The translations under genes and the position numbers were made by a program. A model generated the notes under the pieces. It was given only the letters and a program-made list of their open reading frames with translations, was not told the origin of the DNA and ran no database searches. A DNA stretch of 64,000 nucleotides from Lancefieldella parvula DSM 20469 (lineage in GTDB: Bacteria; Actinomycetota; Coriobacteriia; Coriobacteriales; Atopobiaceae). Shown one piece after another: positions 33,955 through 43,011 of this stretch; positions within the stretch are counted from its first letter, which is position 1, and each line of letters starts with the position of its first letter. The stretch covers positions 62,001 through 126,000 of the forward strand of contig NC_013203.1 of NCBI RefSeq assembly GCF_000024225.1. Direction: 5' to 3'.

Positions 33955-34430
33955 CTGCAACGTGCTAACGCCGGCTTTTAAGCCTGGCGTACAAATAGCG
34001 CAGCTTTCTTATGTTCTGCTGAAGAATCAACATGTTCCTAATCAAGATAGCCAGGCAGCTAGGAGATCACACTGTCTGATATGCATTTATATGTATAAAC
34101 TTGATCCAATATGCTAGAGAATGAATAGAATTATATAAGAAATTTAACTATCGATAAATTCTGTATCTATGGAACACACCTAAGTCGGATATTCTGCTCA
34201 GATGCGGGCATTTTATACATCTAATGACGATAATCTGCATGTTTGTGGTAATTTCTGCGTCATGTATAGGTCTTTTTGGCAGAATATCCGACATTGCTGT
34301 GTTTTGCGGACCCGAAATTTACCTCGCGAACCGATGGTGAGAAGATCCGATTTTCTTGCATGCTGTATACCTGCGGTTTTATGTGATTGCATATTATATA
34401 AGTTCGGATATTTATATAAAAAGCTTCATG
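33955..34430 (+). repeat. Dispersed modular repeat, copy B, with downstream module
   Basis: Positions 33955-34303 match copy C (61314-61665) closely and copy A (3315-3664) less closely. The core arms are 34173-34197 and 34279-34303 (25 nt, three mismatches in the outer part). Past the core, 34304-34430 (with GAGAAGATCCGATTTTC and ATATTTATATAAAA) matches the flank of copy D at 10437-10560. Copy B thus joins the upstream module of A/C to the downstream module of D. It fills most of the 805-bp gap between the lipoprotein gene and the CXXC miniprotein gene; 34431-34619 holds no other feature I can see. Confidence 0.85.
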
Positions 34431-34619
34431 GCATCTTTTGGGTCGTACTTAAGCCACATTCAAGATGTACTTAAGGGTCATTGGCATTGCCATGATACTC
34501 GTAGAAATTTAAAAGATATTTGAGCAGCTATTTATAACTCTTCCCGGAAAAATTAAATTAGCTTAACAGTGATTTAACACCCCTTCTGTTGTACTGGATA
34601 GCAGGAGAAGGGAGTATCT

Positions 34620-34787
34620 ATGGAATCAAAACAAGCTTGCGGCTGGAGCTGTCGCCTACGAATTCTACCTATTTTATTTATGTTGCTAGGCTGTGTGTTT
34701 GTAGTCTATGGCGCATCTCGTGGAGAGGTTCAGACTGTTTTGGGAAAAGCGGTACGAATCTGCCTTGAGTGCGTAGGTATTGGCTAG
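34620..34787 (+). CDS. CD1871A-type CXXC miniprotein
   Basis: A 55-residue membrane miniprotein. It has a basic start, one hydrophobic helix (about residues 17-33, LPILFMLLGCVFVVYG), then SRGEVQTVLGKAVRICLECVGIG, ending in the C-x-x-C that defines the CD1871A-type family. The start ATG 34620 has AGGAGAAGGGAG. It ends 10 bp before the polyferredoxin-like gene, so both are one operon. The pair of cysteines is placed at the membrane surface, suited to passing electrons to the neighbour. Confidence 0.8.
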   Translation: MESKQACGWSCRLRILPILFMLLGCVFVVYGASRGEVQTVLGKAVRICLECVGIG

Positions 34788-34797
34788 GTGACCTGCA

Positions 34798-35784
34798 GTG
34801 AAAGTACTCTCGGGGATTAAATCTCTTGGAAAGAAAGTGTGGAAATTCGTCACCAAAAGAGGGTTCGTGCAGGCATGTGCAGCCTTTCTGACCAATCCTC
34901 ACCTGCCAAATTTTGTCAAGGGAACCATCTATACCGGTCCTGCAAAGTCAGTCTGTGTCCCTGGACTTAATTGCTATTCCTGTCCAGCAGCCACGGGAGC
35001 TTGCCCCATTGGAGCATTTCAGGCGGTAGTTGGGTCATCTAAATTCAGTTTCTCGTATTACATTACGGGTATTTTGATTCTTATCGGAACTTTGCTTGGT
35101 AGGTTTGTTTGCGGATTCCTATGCCCGTTTGGCTGGGTACAAGATCTTCTTCACAAGATCCCGTTCCCTAAAAAATTCAGCACTAAAAAACTCAAAGCTT
35201 TGCGTTATTTGAAATACGTTATTTTGATTGTGCTCGTTTGGGCTCTACCAGCTTTGATTCAAAACGCTGTAGGGATGGGAGAGCCTTATTTCTGCAAGTA
35301 CGTTTGTCCACAGGGAATTTTGGAGGGAGCAATTCCGCTTTCTCTGGCAGATAGTAGTATTAAGGCGGCTCTTGGCAAACTTTTCACGATGAAGTTCAGC
35401 ATTCTGTGCACCATTGTGCTGCTGAGCATCATGTTTTACCGCCCCTTCTGCAAATGGATTTGCCCGCTTGGAGCTTTTTATTCTCTGTTTAATCGCATCT
35501 CAATTTTGCAGTATCGAGTTGACAAGAATACTTGTGTAAGCTGCGGAAAATGTGCACGTACATGCAAGATGGACGTAGATATTACTAAGAATAATGCGGC
35601 TCTTGAGTGTATTCGTTGCGGAGAGTGCATCAAAGTTTGTCCTGTTCATGCGATTGACGCAAAGCTTTTGTTAATCAACAAGAAAATCGAACACTCGGAA
35701 AAGATTGCTACAGCAAAGCACTTGGCAGATTGCCAGACGGCAAGTTCGAAAAAGCAACCGCTGAAAGCAGAAAGTACTGACTAA
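34798..35784 (+). CDS. 4Fe-4S membrane polyferredoxin, NapH/CcoG-like
   Basis: A 328-residue protein with about five membrane helices. Cysteine motifs are CYSCPAATGACP, CGFLCPFGW, CKYVCPQG and CKWICPLG in or beside the membrane. Two classical 4Fe-4S ferredoxin motifs follow at residues about 240-275 (CVSCGKCARTC and CIRCGECIKVCP). It would carry electrons from the cytoplasm across the membrane. The start is GTG 34798, directly after the CXXC miniprotein. The next gene is a thioredoxin-like lipoprotein, a plausible acceptor outside. Confidence 0.88.
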   Translation: MKVLSGIKSLGKKVWKFVTKRGFVQACAAFLTNPHLPNFVKGTIYTGPAKSVCVPGLNCYSCPAATGACPIGAFQAVVGSSKFSFSYYITGILILIGTLLGRFVCGFLCPFGWVQDLLHKIPFPKKFSTKKLKALRYLKYVILIVLVWALPALIQNAVGMGEPYFCKYVCPQGILEGAIPLSLADSSIKAALGKLFTMKFSILCTIVLLSIMFYRPFCKWICPLGAFYSLFNRISILQYRVDKNTCVSCGKCARTCKMDVDITKNNAALECIRCGECIKVCPVHAIDAKLLLINKKIEHSEKIATAKHLADCQTASSKKQPLKAESTD

Positions 35785-35857
35785 TCCTTGTAAGTAGTTG
35801 TCATAAAAATGTGTATCACTACGTTTTATGCGTAGAAAAGACAGAAAGGAATCTGAA

Positions 35858-36505
35858 ATGAAAAAATTTGTAACAAAATCCCTAACGTATGTCGTTGGCC
35901 TGGTTATGGCAGTTACGTTAGCTGGATGCAGTGTTGGCGGCACTGGCAACGCTGGCAACACAGGTAACACAACTGCTCCAACTGCCGAGCAGCAGAATTC
36001 CGGTGCAGTTCCACCTGAGGCCGCATCAAAACTCCATCTCAAGGACGGCGACACCTTCCCGGACTTCAAGGCAACAGATATCTCTAACGGTACTACTTAC
36101 GACAATAAGGTTTTTGGACAGAATAAGGTTACCGTTATGACCTTCTGGTTCAATGGTTGCACTGGCTGTATTCAGGAGATGCCAATGCTCCAGGAGCTGG
36201 CTGAGACCTATAAAGACAAGGGTGTCAATGTTCTGGGTGTAAATGCAGAGGCTGCATACACAGACGATGCCAAGAAGGAAGCACTGGATATCCTTAAGAA
36301 GCAGGGTGTTACTTACGGAAACCTTGCACTTGATCCACACAGTGATGGCGGCCATGTTATCGAAGGCCTGACAGCATTCCCAACCACTATGGTTATCGAT
36401 CAGAACGGTAAGCTTGTAGGTGACCCAATCACTGGTGGAGCCACCAAGCTTCAGGGTAGCGAGCTCCAGAAGCGTGTTGACCAGGCTCTTGCTCAGACGA
36501 AGTAG
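35858..36505 (+). CDS. TlpA-like thioredoxin-fold lipoprotein
   Basis: A 215-residue exported protein with a signal peptide ending in the lipobox LAGC (about residues 21-24). A Gly/Asn/Thr linker comes next, then a redoxin domain with FWFNGCTGCIQEMPML (active C-x-x-C) and the cis-proline segment AFPTTMVID. It is expected to be a surface-anchored disulfide reductase, fed by the membrane ferredoxin encoded just upstream. ATG 35858 follows AGAAAGGA. Confidence 0.88.
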   Translation: MKKFVTKSLTYVVGLVMAVTLAGCSVGGTGNAGNTGNTTAPTAEQQNSGAVPPEAASKLHLKDGDTFPDFKATDISNGTTYDNKVFGQNKVTVMTFWFNGCTGCIQEMPMLQELAETYKDKGVNVLGVNAEAAYTDDAKKEALDILKKQGVTYGNLALDPHSDGGHVIEGLTAFPTTMVIDQNGKLVGDPITGGATKLQGSELQKRVDQALAQTK

Positions 36506-36682
36506 TTCTTAGAAACTTACATACCGCTTACGGCATACGGCGAGAAGTTCTTCTCGCGTACAGCTCAATCGGTTAGCATTTGAAATATCGTAGAGATTAC
36601 GTCTGGGCTGAGTCAGTTAAGCTTGGCCCAGGCGTACTCTAATACTTGCGAATGGTATCAATCTGCACTTGAAAGGGAAGAC

Positions 36683-37363
36683 TTGAAGATCCTAGTGGTA
36701 GAAGACGAAAAAGAACTTCTCGCCTCCATTGGAGAGGGTCTTGAGCTTGATGGCTATTACGTTGATCTTGTCGACAACGGCACTCAGGCTCTTGAGATGG
36801 CTCAGCTTGAGCAATATGACCTCATCTTGCTTGACCTTAATCTTCCTGGCATTGATGGTCTGGATTTACTGCGTACGCTTAGATCGGAGCACTCAGAGAC
36901 TAAGGTATTGATTCTTTCTGCGCGTTCATCAGTGTCTGATCGTATTGTTGGACTGGATGCGGGTGCTGATGACTATCTAATTAAGCCTTTTGCGTTTGGC
37001 GAGCTAGAAGCACGTATTAGGACGCTTTTGCGTCGTGAGTATATTCACGGAGAAGCTTCGTTGACATTAGGAGAACTTCGATTTGATACTACGGCTCGAC
37101 AAGTTTTTGTTGGAGATGCTCAGGTCAACCTTACCAAGAAAGAACTTGCGATTTTGGAGTATTTGATGCGAAATGCCGGGGCGGTTGTAAGCAGTGAAGA
37201 GTTGATGGCTCATGCATGGGACAGCAACGTGGATTTATTTAGTAATTCCGTGCGTGTTCACATTTTCTCTATTAGAAAAAAGTTGCGAGAAGCTCTTGGA
37301 TATGACCCAATTTCCAACAAAGTAGGAGAGGGTTATTGCTTTAAGAAGGATAGCGATGATTAA
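36683..37363 (+). CDS. OmpR/PhoB-family response regulator
   Basis: A 226-residue regulator with a receiver domain (acidic pair in VVEDEKE, phospho-Asp in LILLDLNLPG, Lys in LIKPFAF) and a C-terminal winged helix (about 128-222). TTG 36683 fits the family start and has GAAAGGGA; the frame is open further up to a TTG at 36623 but that would add a non-conserved tail. It overlaps the kinase gene by 8 bp. Position after the redox operon suggests, but does not show, control of it. Confidence 0.9.
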   Translation: MKILVVEDEKELLASIGEGLELDGYYVDLVDNGTQALEMAQLEQYDLILLDLNLPGIDGLDLLRTLRSEHSETKVLILSARSSVSDRIVGLDAGADDYLIKPFAFGELEARIRTLLRREYIHGEASLTLGELRFDTTARQVFVGDAQVNLTKKELAILEYLMRNAGAVVSSEELMAHAWDSNVDLFSNSVRVHIFSIRKKLREALGYDPISNKVGEGYCFKKDSDD

Positions 37364-38516
37364 GATAAGTGAGATAACCCCAAAACCAATGCGCTCAATA
37401 CGAGCTCAGCTCACCTTTCTTATGGTGGCTCTCTTAGTATGTTGCTGCGTTGTTTTAACTTGGCTTGTGTACCGCTCGACGTCTGAGCTGTTGGAACTAG
37501 CGGCAGCTAATGCTATCAACAAGGGAGCCCTTTCTATTGTTTTAGACGTAGGTGCTATTGAGCGTTCTATTTTGTTTGATGCGTTGGGCATTTTGTTCTT
37601 TGTGATTATTGCTGGCAGCTGTGCGGCCTATCTTTTAGCAGGTCACTATACTAAACCAGTTCAACAACTCTCTGCTCATATGAAAGAAATTGGTCCTGAT
37701 ACATTGTCTGATTCCATTGAGATTGAGGGTGGTGGAGAAGAGGTTCAGGAGCTAGTTAAGTCATTTAATCAAATGACTGATCAGTTAGATGAAGCGTTTG
37801 CAATGCAGAGTCGTTTTTCGGTTAGTGCGGCTCATGAGCTTAGAACGCCAATTGCGGTACTGCGAACCAAACTTGACGTTTTTAAGAAAAAGAAACGCAA
37901 ACAGAATGAATATGACGAGCTTGTAGATACGATGGAGACATACATTGATCGTTTGTCTGCAATTATCGCCAACCTGTTAGAGCTTACGGAGACATCTGAG
38001 CTTGGAGAGGTTGAGGACGTTTCTCTTGATGCGGTAATTACGACAGTTGTGGATGATCTTGAACCGGTTGCTCAAAATAATATGGTCAACGTGCAGGTTA
38101 ACACGCAGATTGATGCACATTCTGATACGCCATCTGAGGCACAAAATCTTACTGTTAAGGGAAATGCCAATCTGTTATACCGAGCTATTTATAATTTGGT
38201 AGAGAATGCTATTCGCTATAACCATAAAGAGGGATCAGTTAACATTGCCATGGAGACTGAGGGCCAAGAATGCCTTGTTACAATTGCCGACACAGGAGTA
38301 GGTATTGCGCCTGAGCAAAGAGAGCTTGTCTTTGAGCCGTTCTACAGGGTAAATAAATCTAGGTCTAGGGAATTTGGCGGTGCGGGCATTGGTCTCTCGC
38401 TGGTTAAAACTATCTTAAAGCGACACGGAGCTTCCATTACAGTCTCCGAAAATACCCCACAGGGTTCTGTGTTTACCATTAGGATTCCACTGGTTGATGC
38501 AATAGACTCTGAGTAG
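37356..38516 (+). CDS. Sensor histidine kinase
   Basis: A 386-residue kinase. Two membrane helices (about 15-37 and 72-95) enclose a short outer loop of only about 35 residues. A HAMP domain follows, then the H-box FSVSAAHELRTPIAVLRTKL and the ATPase motifs NLVENAIRY (N), DTGVGI (G1) and GGAGIGLSLVK (G2). The small outer loop suggests sensing in the membrane or via a partner. Partner of the overlapping response regulator. Confidence 0.92.
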   Translation: MIKISEITPKPMRSIRAQLTFLMVALLVCCCVVLTWLVYRSTSELLELAAANAINKGALSIVLDVGAIERSILFDALGILFFVIIAGSCAAYLLAGHYTKPVQQLSAHMKEIGPDTLSDSIEIEGGGEEVQELVKSFNQMTDQLDEAFAMQSRFSVSAAHELRTPIAVLRTKLDVFKKKKRKQNEYDELVDTMETYIDRLSAIIANLLELTETSELGEVEDVSLDAVITTVVDDLEPVAQNNMVNVQVNTQIDAHSDTPSEAQNLTVKGNANLLYRAIYNLVENAIRYNHKEGSVNIAMETEGQECLVTIADTGVGIAPEQRELVFEPFYRVNKSRSREFGGAGIGLSLVKTILKRHGASITVSENTPQGSVFTIRIPLVDAIDSE

Positions 38517-38638
38517 CGCTTAACCCTTCACATACACTGCCGCTCATAGATAAGATGAATGGCAGCTAATGGCGAGAAGTACAATGGCTAAAATAGTTGT
38601 TAGTACATAGATGCCCTAGTGATGAAGGGAAGCCAAGC

Positions 38639-39307
38639 ATGGAGTTTATTCTGGATACAGCTGATATCGACGCGGTTAAGCAACTTGATGAGCTTTTGAC
38701 CATCGATGGAGTTACCACTAACCCTTCAATTATCACTAGAAGTGGTAAGCAGCCCGAGCAGGTAATCAAAGAGTTTGTGGAGTATCTACTTCCTGACCAG
38801 AAATTCTTTGTTCAGGTTGTTTCGACTGACTATCAGAAGATGTTGGAAGAGGCTCGCTATATTTGTGGCCTCCGTCCCGAGAATACCTACGTGAAGATTC
38901 CTGTGACTCGCAATGGTTACAAGGCAATTAAGCAGCTCAAGTCCGAGGGTCTTGGTGTTCTTGCAACCGCTATTTATTCCGCTGACGAGGCATTCCTAGC
39001 AGCTATGAACGGCGCAGATTACCTCGCCCCTTACGTTAACCGTATGTGCAACTATGGTGACGGTATTGGCCAAGTTTTTGATCTGATGCAAATGCTTGAG
39101 ACTCATGGACTGAATTCTAAGATTCTTGCTGCATCATTTAAGAATACTGAGCAGGTTCATGCACTTATTTCTGCAGGTATCGATGCAGTTACACTTCCAC
39201 CTGATATTGTCTATACCATGATGGATCATCCAGGCACAAAGATTGCTGTTGATGAGTTTTCCGTCGCATGGCGCGAGGCTTACAGCAGGGATACATTGCT
39301 GGAGTAA
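38639..39307 (+). CDS. Transaldolase / fructose-6-phosphate aldolase-like protein
   Basis: A 222-residue class I aldolase of the short transaldolase group. The motifs are ILDTADIDAVKQL, GVTTNPSII, the Schiff-base Lys in YVKIPVT, ATAIYSADEAFLA and YVNRMCNYGDG. The short length matches FSA-like enzymes (about 220 residues), not full transaldolases. Whether it is an aldolase or transaldolase cannot be told from the chain. ATG 38639 follows GAAGGGAAGCC. Confidence 0.88.
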   Translation: MEFILDTADIDAVKQLDELLTIDGVTTNPSIITRSGKQPEQVIKEFVEYLLPDQKFFVQVVSTDYQKMLEEARYICGLRPENTYVKIPVTRNGYKAIKQLKSEGLGVLATAIYSADEAFLAAMNGADYLAPYVNRMCNYGDGIGQVFDLMQMLETHGLNSKILAASFKNTEQVHALISAGIDAVTLPPDIVYTMMDHPGTKIAVDEFSVAWREAYSRDTLLE

Positions 39308-39348
39308 AGTATCTTTAAATTCTTATAATAAATACGTATTGGAGAAAA

Positions 39349-40767
39349 ATGCGCGATTTACTTTCACTACAAAGCAAAATACAAGATGTATACGTAAGAC
39401 AGATTTATTGTGAGGCGGTTGCTAGCTATAATGCTCAAGCTTATAGATCGGCAATTTTGACTGCATGGCTTGCTGTGTATGTTGATTTAATGAAAAAAAT
39501 AGAATCAATAGGAGGTAATAAAATTGCAGAGGAATTTCAAACAAAAGTAAATAAAATGCGACTTGAGAAAAACGACTCAGCTAGGATTAAATCTGCATTA
39601 GATATAGAAAAAGGAATAATTTCGACCGCTAAGGATTTATCACTTATTGATGAAGCTGAGGAAAAATTTTTAAGAGAATTACATGAGTGTAGACACAAGT
39701 GCGCCCATCCAACTACAGATGATACTGTATATATTTTTGAGCCTACCGAAGAGCAAGTAAGATATCTTTTAAGTGGTGTAATAGATAACTGTCTATCATT
39801 TAGCGCACTTCCAAAAAATAATCAAATAATACAAATTTTGATGAATGATTTATCGAAAGATTTCCCATTAGAGCAGGATTTATTTGAATTTTACAAATCA
39901 AAGTATATTGATAAAATTCCACAGAATACGCAAAGACAGCTTATTAAGATAATTGCCATAGAAGCGGTATGTCCGTCGTCAAAAGAAAAATGGGCGGAGT
40001 GCGGACTTGAAATATCAAGTCCAGATTTGATTGCAAAAAGGTGTATGCAAATATTGAAATGCATAAATACGTTTAGCAAAGATCTTTTAATAGAAGTTTT
40101 CACCAATCAATCTAAAAAATTATCCAACGGTGACTCTTCCTATAGATTTGTTGGTGTATTTTCTTCATTTGATTTCTTTAGGGATCACTTAGACCGAGAT
40201 CTATACTTTATATGCAAAGCAAAGTTTAACAAAGCAATTGAAAGTGAGTACGATAAGCCTTGGGAGTTGCTTCTGAATGGATTTCCGTATGATCAAGAAT
40301 TACGAGAAGAATCTGAGAAGTTATTTAATTCTGATTATTTTTTAAGCCATGAGAAAAATTTGACTGAATTATCAAAAAATGGAGATTTGGACAACGATGA
40401 GCTAAAGAAGCTTGTTGATTGTTGTATAGATAAATTGGAAAAATCAAGTTCATATAGTGAAGCAGATTATCTTGCAAGATTAATAGTTGAACTCGCTCCA
40501 GTACTGGAGGGTAATGATATTTTAAAAATCTCTGCTATTTTGTTTAAAAACAATCAAGTATTCGAATCTTTTAGTATGGATAGATTAATCAAAAATATTG
40601 CTTTAAATTCTATGAAGAAGGAGACTGCGAATTATTGGAAAGAGTTTGCTGAAAACGGTATGGAAAAGAAAAAACCAGAGTTATTGAATCCAGATTTATC
40701 TCCAAGTTATGATTCAGTAATGAAGTGGATTTATAACCGTGCTATCGAAGAGTTAAAAAAGTCTTAG
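39349..40767 (+). CDS. HEPN-like protein of unknown function, AT-rich
   Basis: A 472-residue, almost wholly helical protein with no membrane segment. The N-terminal 130 residues look like a HEPN domain: a helix with YNAQAYRSAILTAWLAVYVD and, at residues 115-120, RHKCAH, an R-x4-H motif typical of HEPN ribonucleases, followed by PTTDD. The remaining 340 residues match nothing I know. The gene is far richer in A and T than its neighbours and lacks the GGCGAGAA octamer. It sits alone between the transaldolase gene and the dnaK promoter. A phage-defence or toxin role is inference. The ribosome site is TTGGAGA. Confidence 0.6.
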   Translation: MRDLLSLQSKIQDVYVRQIYCEAVASYNAQAYRSAILTAWLAVYVDLMKKIESIGGNKIAEEFQTKVNKMRLEKNDSARIKSALDIEKGIISTAKDLSLIDEAEEKFLRELHECRHKCAHPTTDDTVYIFEPTEEQVRYLLSGVIDNCLSFSALPKNNQIIQILMNDLSKDFPLEQDLFEFYKSKYIDKIPQNTQRQLIKIIAIEAVCPSSKEKWAECGLEISSPDLIAKRCMQILKCINTFSKDLLIEVFTNQSKKLSNGDSSYRFVGVFSSFDFFRDHLDRDLYFICKAKFNKAIESEYDKPWELLLNGFPYDQELREESEKLFNSDYFLSHEKNLTELSKNGDLDNDELKKLVDCCIDKLEKSSSYSEADYLARLIVELAPVLEGNDILKISAILFKNNQVFESFSMDRLIKNIALNSMKKETANYWKEFAENGMEKKKPELLNPDLSPSYDSVMKWIYNRAIEELKKS

Positions 40768-40821
40768 TTAAACATTAAAACTCAGCGGCTACAAAACGTC
40801 GGTGAAAAAATCTACTACAAA

Positions 40822-40860
40822 CTGACTTAGATTATGTATATAAGTCAGACATAGGGGTAT
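40822..40860 (+). promoter_or_regulatory. dnaK promoter with overlapping inverted repeat (candidate HspR site)
   Basis: CTGACTTA (40822-40829) and TAAGTCAG (40841-40848) form an 8-bp perfect inverted repeat. GTATAT within it lies 13 nt before GGGTAT (40855-40860). The same arrangement precedes clpB and hsp20. A repressor on the inverted repeat would cover the upstream promoter element. The arms resemble, but do not equal, the HAIR consensus of HspR (CTTGAGT-N7-ACTCAAG). Confidence 0.6.
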
Positions 40861-40982
40861 AAGCAAAACCGTAAAGCAGAAACACAGTATGTGTTCGCGG
40901 TTAGCTTGTACCCTTTTTCAGGTCATCTACCTGTAGGGTTTCTCGCCAAACGGAATACGTACATAGGAAAGGATGATTCACA

Positions 40983-42887
40983 ATGGGTAAGATTCTTGGA
41001 ATTGACCTGGGTACTACAAACTCAGCTATGGCTGTCCTCGAGGGTGGAGAGCCAACTATTATCGTTAACGCAGAGGGAGACCGTACAACTCCTTCCGTTG
41101 TCGGCTTCCGCACTGACGGTGACCGCATTGTTGGTAAGGCAGCAAAGAACCAGGCTGTCACCAACCCTATTAATACCGTCTTCTCCATCAAGCGTTTTAT
41201 GGGCCGCAAGTTTGATGAGGTCCAGTCTGAGATCAAGACGGTTCCTTACAAGGTTAAGGCTGGTACTGACGGCCGTGCAGTTGTTGAGATTGAGGGCGTT
41301 GACTACACTCCAGAGCAGATCAGCGCTATGATCCTCGCAAAGATGAAGGCAGACGCCGAGAAGTACCTTGGTGAGCCTGTAACCGACGCTGTTATCACTG
41401 TCCCAGCATACTTTAACGACGCACAGCGTCAGGCAACCAAGGACGCAGGTAAGATTGCTGGCCTCAACGTTCAGCGTATCGTTAACGAGCCAACCGCAGC
41501 AGCTCTTGCTTACGGTCTGGACAAGAAGGACCAGGACCACAAGGTTCTTGTCTTCGACCTTGGTGGCGGTACTTTCGACGTCTCCCTGCTTGACCTTGCA
41601 GACGGCGTTGTTGAGGTTCTTGCAACCAACGGCGATAATCACCTGGGCGGCGACGACTGGGATCAGCGTGTTATCGACTGGCTTGCAGACAAGTTCAACT
41701 CCGATAACGGCATTGACCTCCGCAAGGATCCAATGGCACTTCAGCGCCTCAAGGAGGCTGCAGAGAATGCCAAGAAGGAGCTCTCCAGCGCTCAGCAGGC
41801 ACAGATTAACCTGCCATTCATTACCGCAGATGCATCTGGTCCTAAGCACCTTGACTACACCCTGACTCGTGCAGAGTTTGAGCGTATCACCCGCGATCTT
41901 CTCGACCGCTGCAAGGCTCCTGTAACCAAGGCACTCCAGGATGCAGGTCTTCAGCTCTCCGACGTCAGCGAGGTCATTCTGGTCGGCGGCTCCACTCGTA
42001 TGCCAGCTGTTCAGGACCTGGTCAAGAGTATGACCGGCAAGCAGCCTAACATGTCCGTCAACCCAGATGAGGTTGTTGCAGACGGCGCAGCTGTTCAGGG
42101 CGGCGTTCTTACCGGCGATGTTTCCGGCATTCTGCTGCTGGACGTAACCCCACTGTCCCTGGGCGTTGAGACCCTCGGTGGTGTTGTTGACAAGGTCATT
42201 GACCGCAACACCACTATCCCAACTTCCAGCACAAAGGTCTACTCCACTGCAGCTGATAATCAGACCTCCGTTGAGATTCACGTCCTCCAGGGCGAGCGCG
42301 AGATGGCTTCTGACAACAAGAGCCTTGGTAAGTTCAACCTTACCGGCATTCCTGCTGCTCAGCGTGGTATTCCTCAGATTGAGGTTACCTTTGATATCGA
42401 CGCAAACGGCATCCTGAAGGTCACTGCTAAGGACAAGGCAACTGACAAGTCCCAGGAGATTACCATTTCTGGCTCCACTGCTCTGTCTGATGAGGAAGTT
42501 GACCGCATGGTTAAGGACGCAGAGTCCCACGCTGAGGAAGACAAGAAGCGCAAGGACGAGATTGAGGTCCGTAATCAGGTAGACTCCCTGGCGTATAGCA
42601 CTGAGCAGACCGTCAAAGATCTTGGCGATAAGGTCCCTAAGGATCAGAAGAAGGCTGTTGAAGAGGCTGTTGCTGAGGCAAGAACTGCACTTGATGGCTC
42701 CGATATTGAGGCAATTAAGAAGGCTGGCGAGAAACTCACTGAGGTTGGCCAGAAGCTTGCAGAGATTGTCTATGCTGACGCTCAGGCTCAGACCGCCGGT
42801 AACAACGATGCAGCAAGCAACTCTTCTGAGCCAGATGTTGTTGATGCAGACTACGAGGTTGTCGACGACGATAAGAACCAGAACTAA
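40983..42887 (+). CDS. dnaK: Chaperone DnaK (Hsp70)
   Basis: A 634-residue Hsp70. The nucleotide domain starts [11 protein letters not shown] and has [12 protein letters not shown] and [11 protein letters not shown]. The substrate domain has [13 protein letters not shown], and the acidic C-terminus ends [16 protein letters not shown]. The first gene of dnaK-grpE-dnaJ-hspR, the actinobacterial heat-shock operon. The start at ATG 40983 follows AAAGGATGATTC. Confidence 0.98.
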   Translation: MGKILGIDLGTTNSAMAVLEGGEPTIIVNAEGDRTTPSVVGFRTDGDRIVGKAAKNQAVTNPINTVFSIKRFMGRKFDEVQSEIKTVPYKVKAGTDGRAVVEIEGVDYTPEQISAMILAKMKADAEKYLGEPVTDAVITVPAYFNDAQRQATKDAGKIAGLNVQRIVNEPTAAALAYGLDKKDQDHKVLVFDLGGGTFDVSLLDLADGVVEVLATNGDNHLGGDDWDQRVIDWLADKFNSDNGIDLRKDPMALQRLKEAAENAKKELSSAQQAQINLPFITADASGPKHLDYTLTRAEFERITRDLLDRCKAPVTKALQDAGLQLSDVSEVILVGGSTRMPAVQDLVKSMTGKQPNMSVNPDEVVADGAAVQGGVLTGDVSGILLLDVTPLSLGVETLGGVVDKVIDRNTTIPTSSTKVYSTAADNQTSVEIHVLQGEREMASDNKSLGKFNLTGIPAAQRGIPQIEVTFDIDANGILKVTAKDKATDKSQEITISGSTALSDEEVDRMVKDAESHAEEDKKRKDEIEVRNQVDSLAYSTEQTVKDLGDKVPKDQKKAVEEAVAEARTALDGSDIEAIKKAGEKLTEVGQKLAEIVYADAQAQTAGNNDAASNSSEPDVVDADYEVVDDDKNQN

Positions 42888-43011
42888 TCTGAGTTTCTCG
42901 GCATATGCGCTTGGGTAACTTGGTGCAGTAGCTGGTAGGACAATGTGATATGACTCGGAGGCGGCTGGCGGAAACGTTTGGCCGCCTTCTACACATAGGG
43001 AGGTGATGGCA

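Noticed and set aside
36540-36557. Perfect hairpin GCGAGAAG/CTTCTCGC read as a terminator after the redox operon.
   Set aside because: The 2-nt loop and lack of a T run make termination doubtful; counted only as an octamer site.
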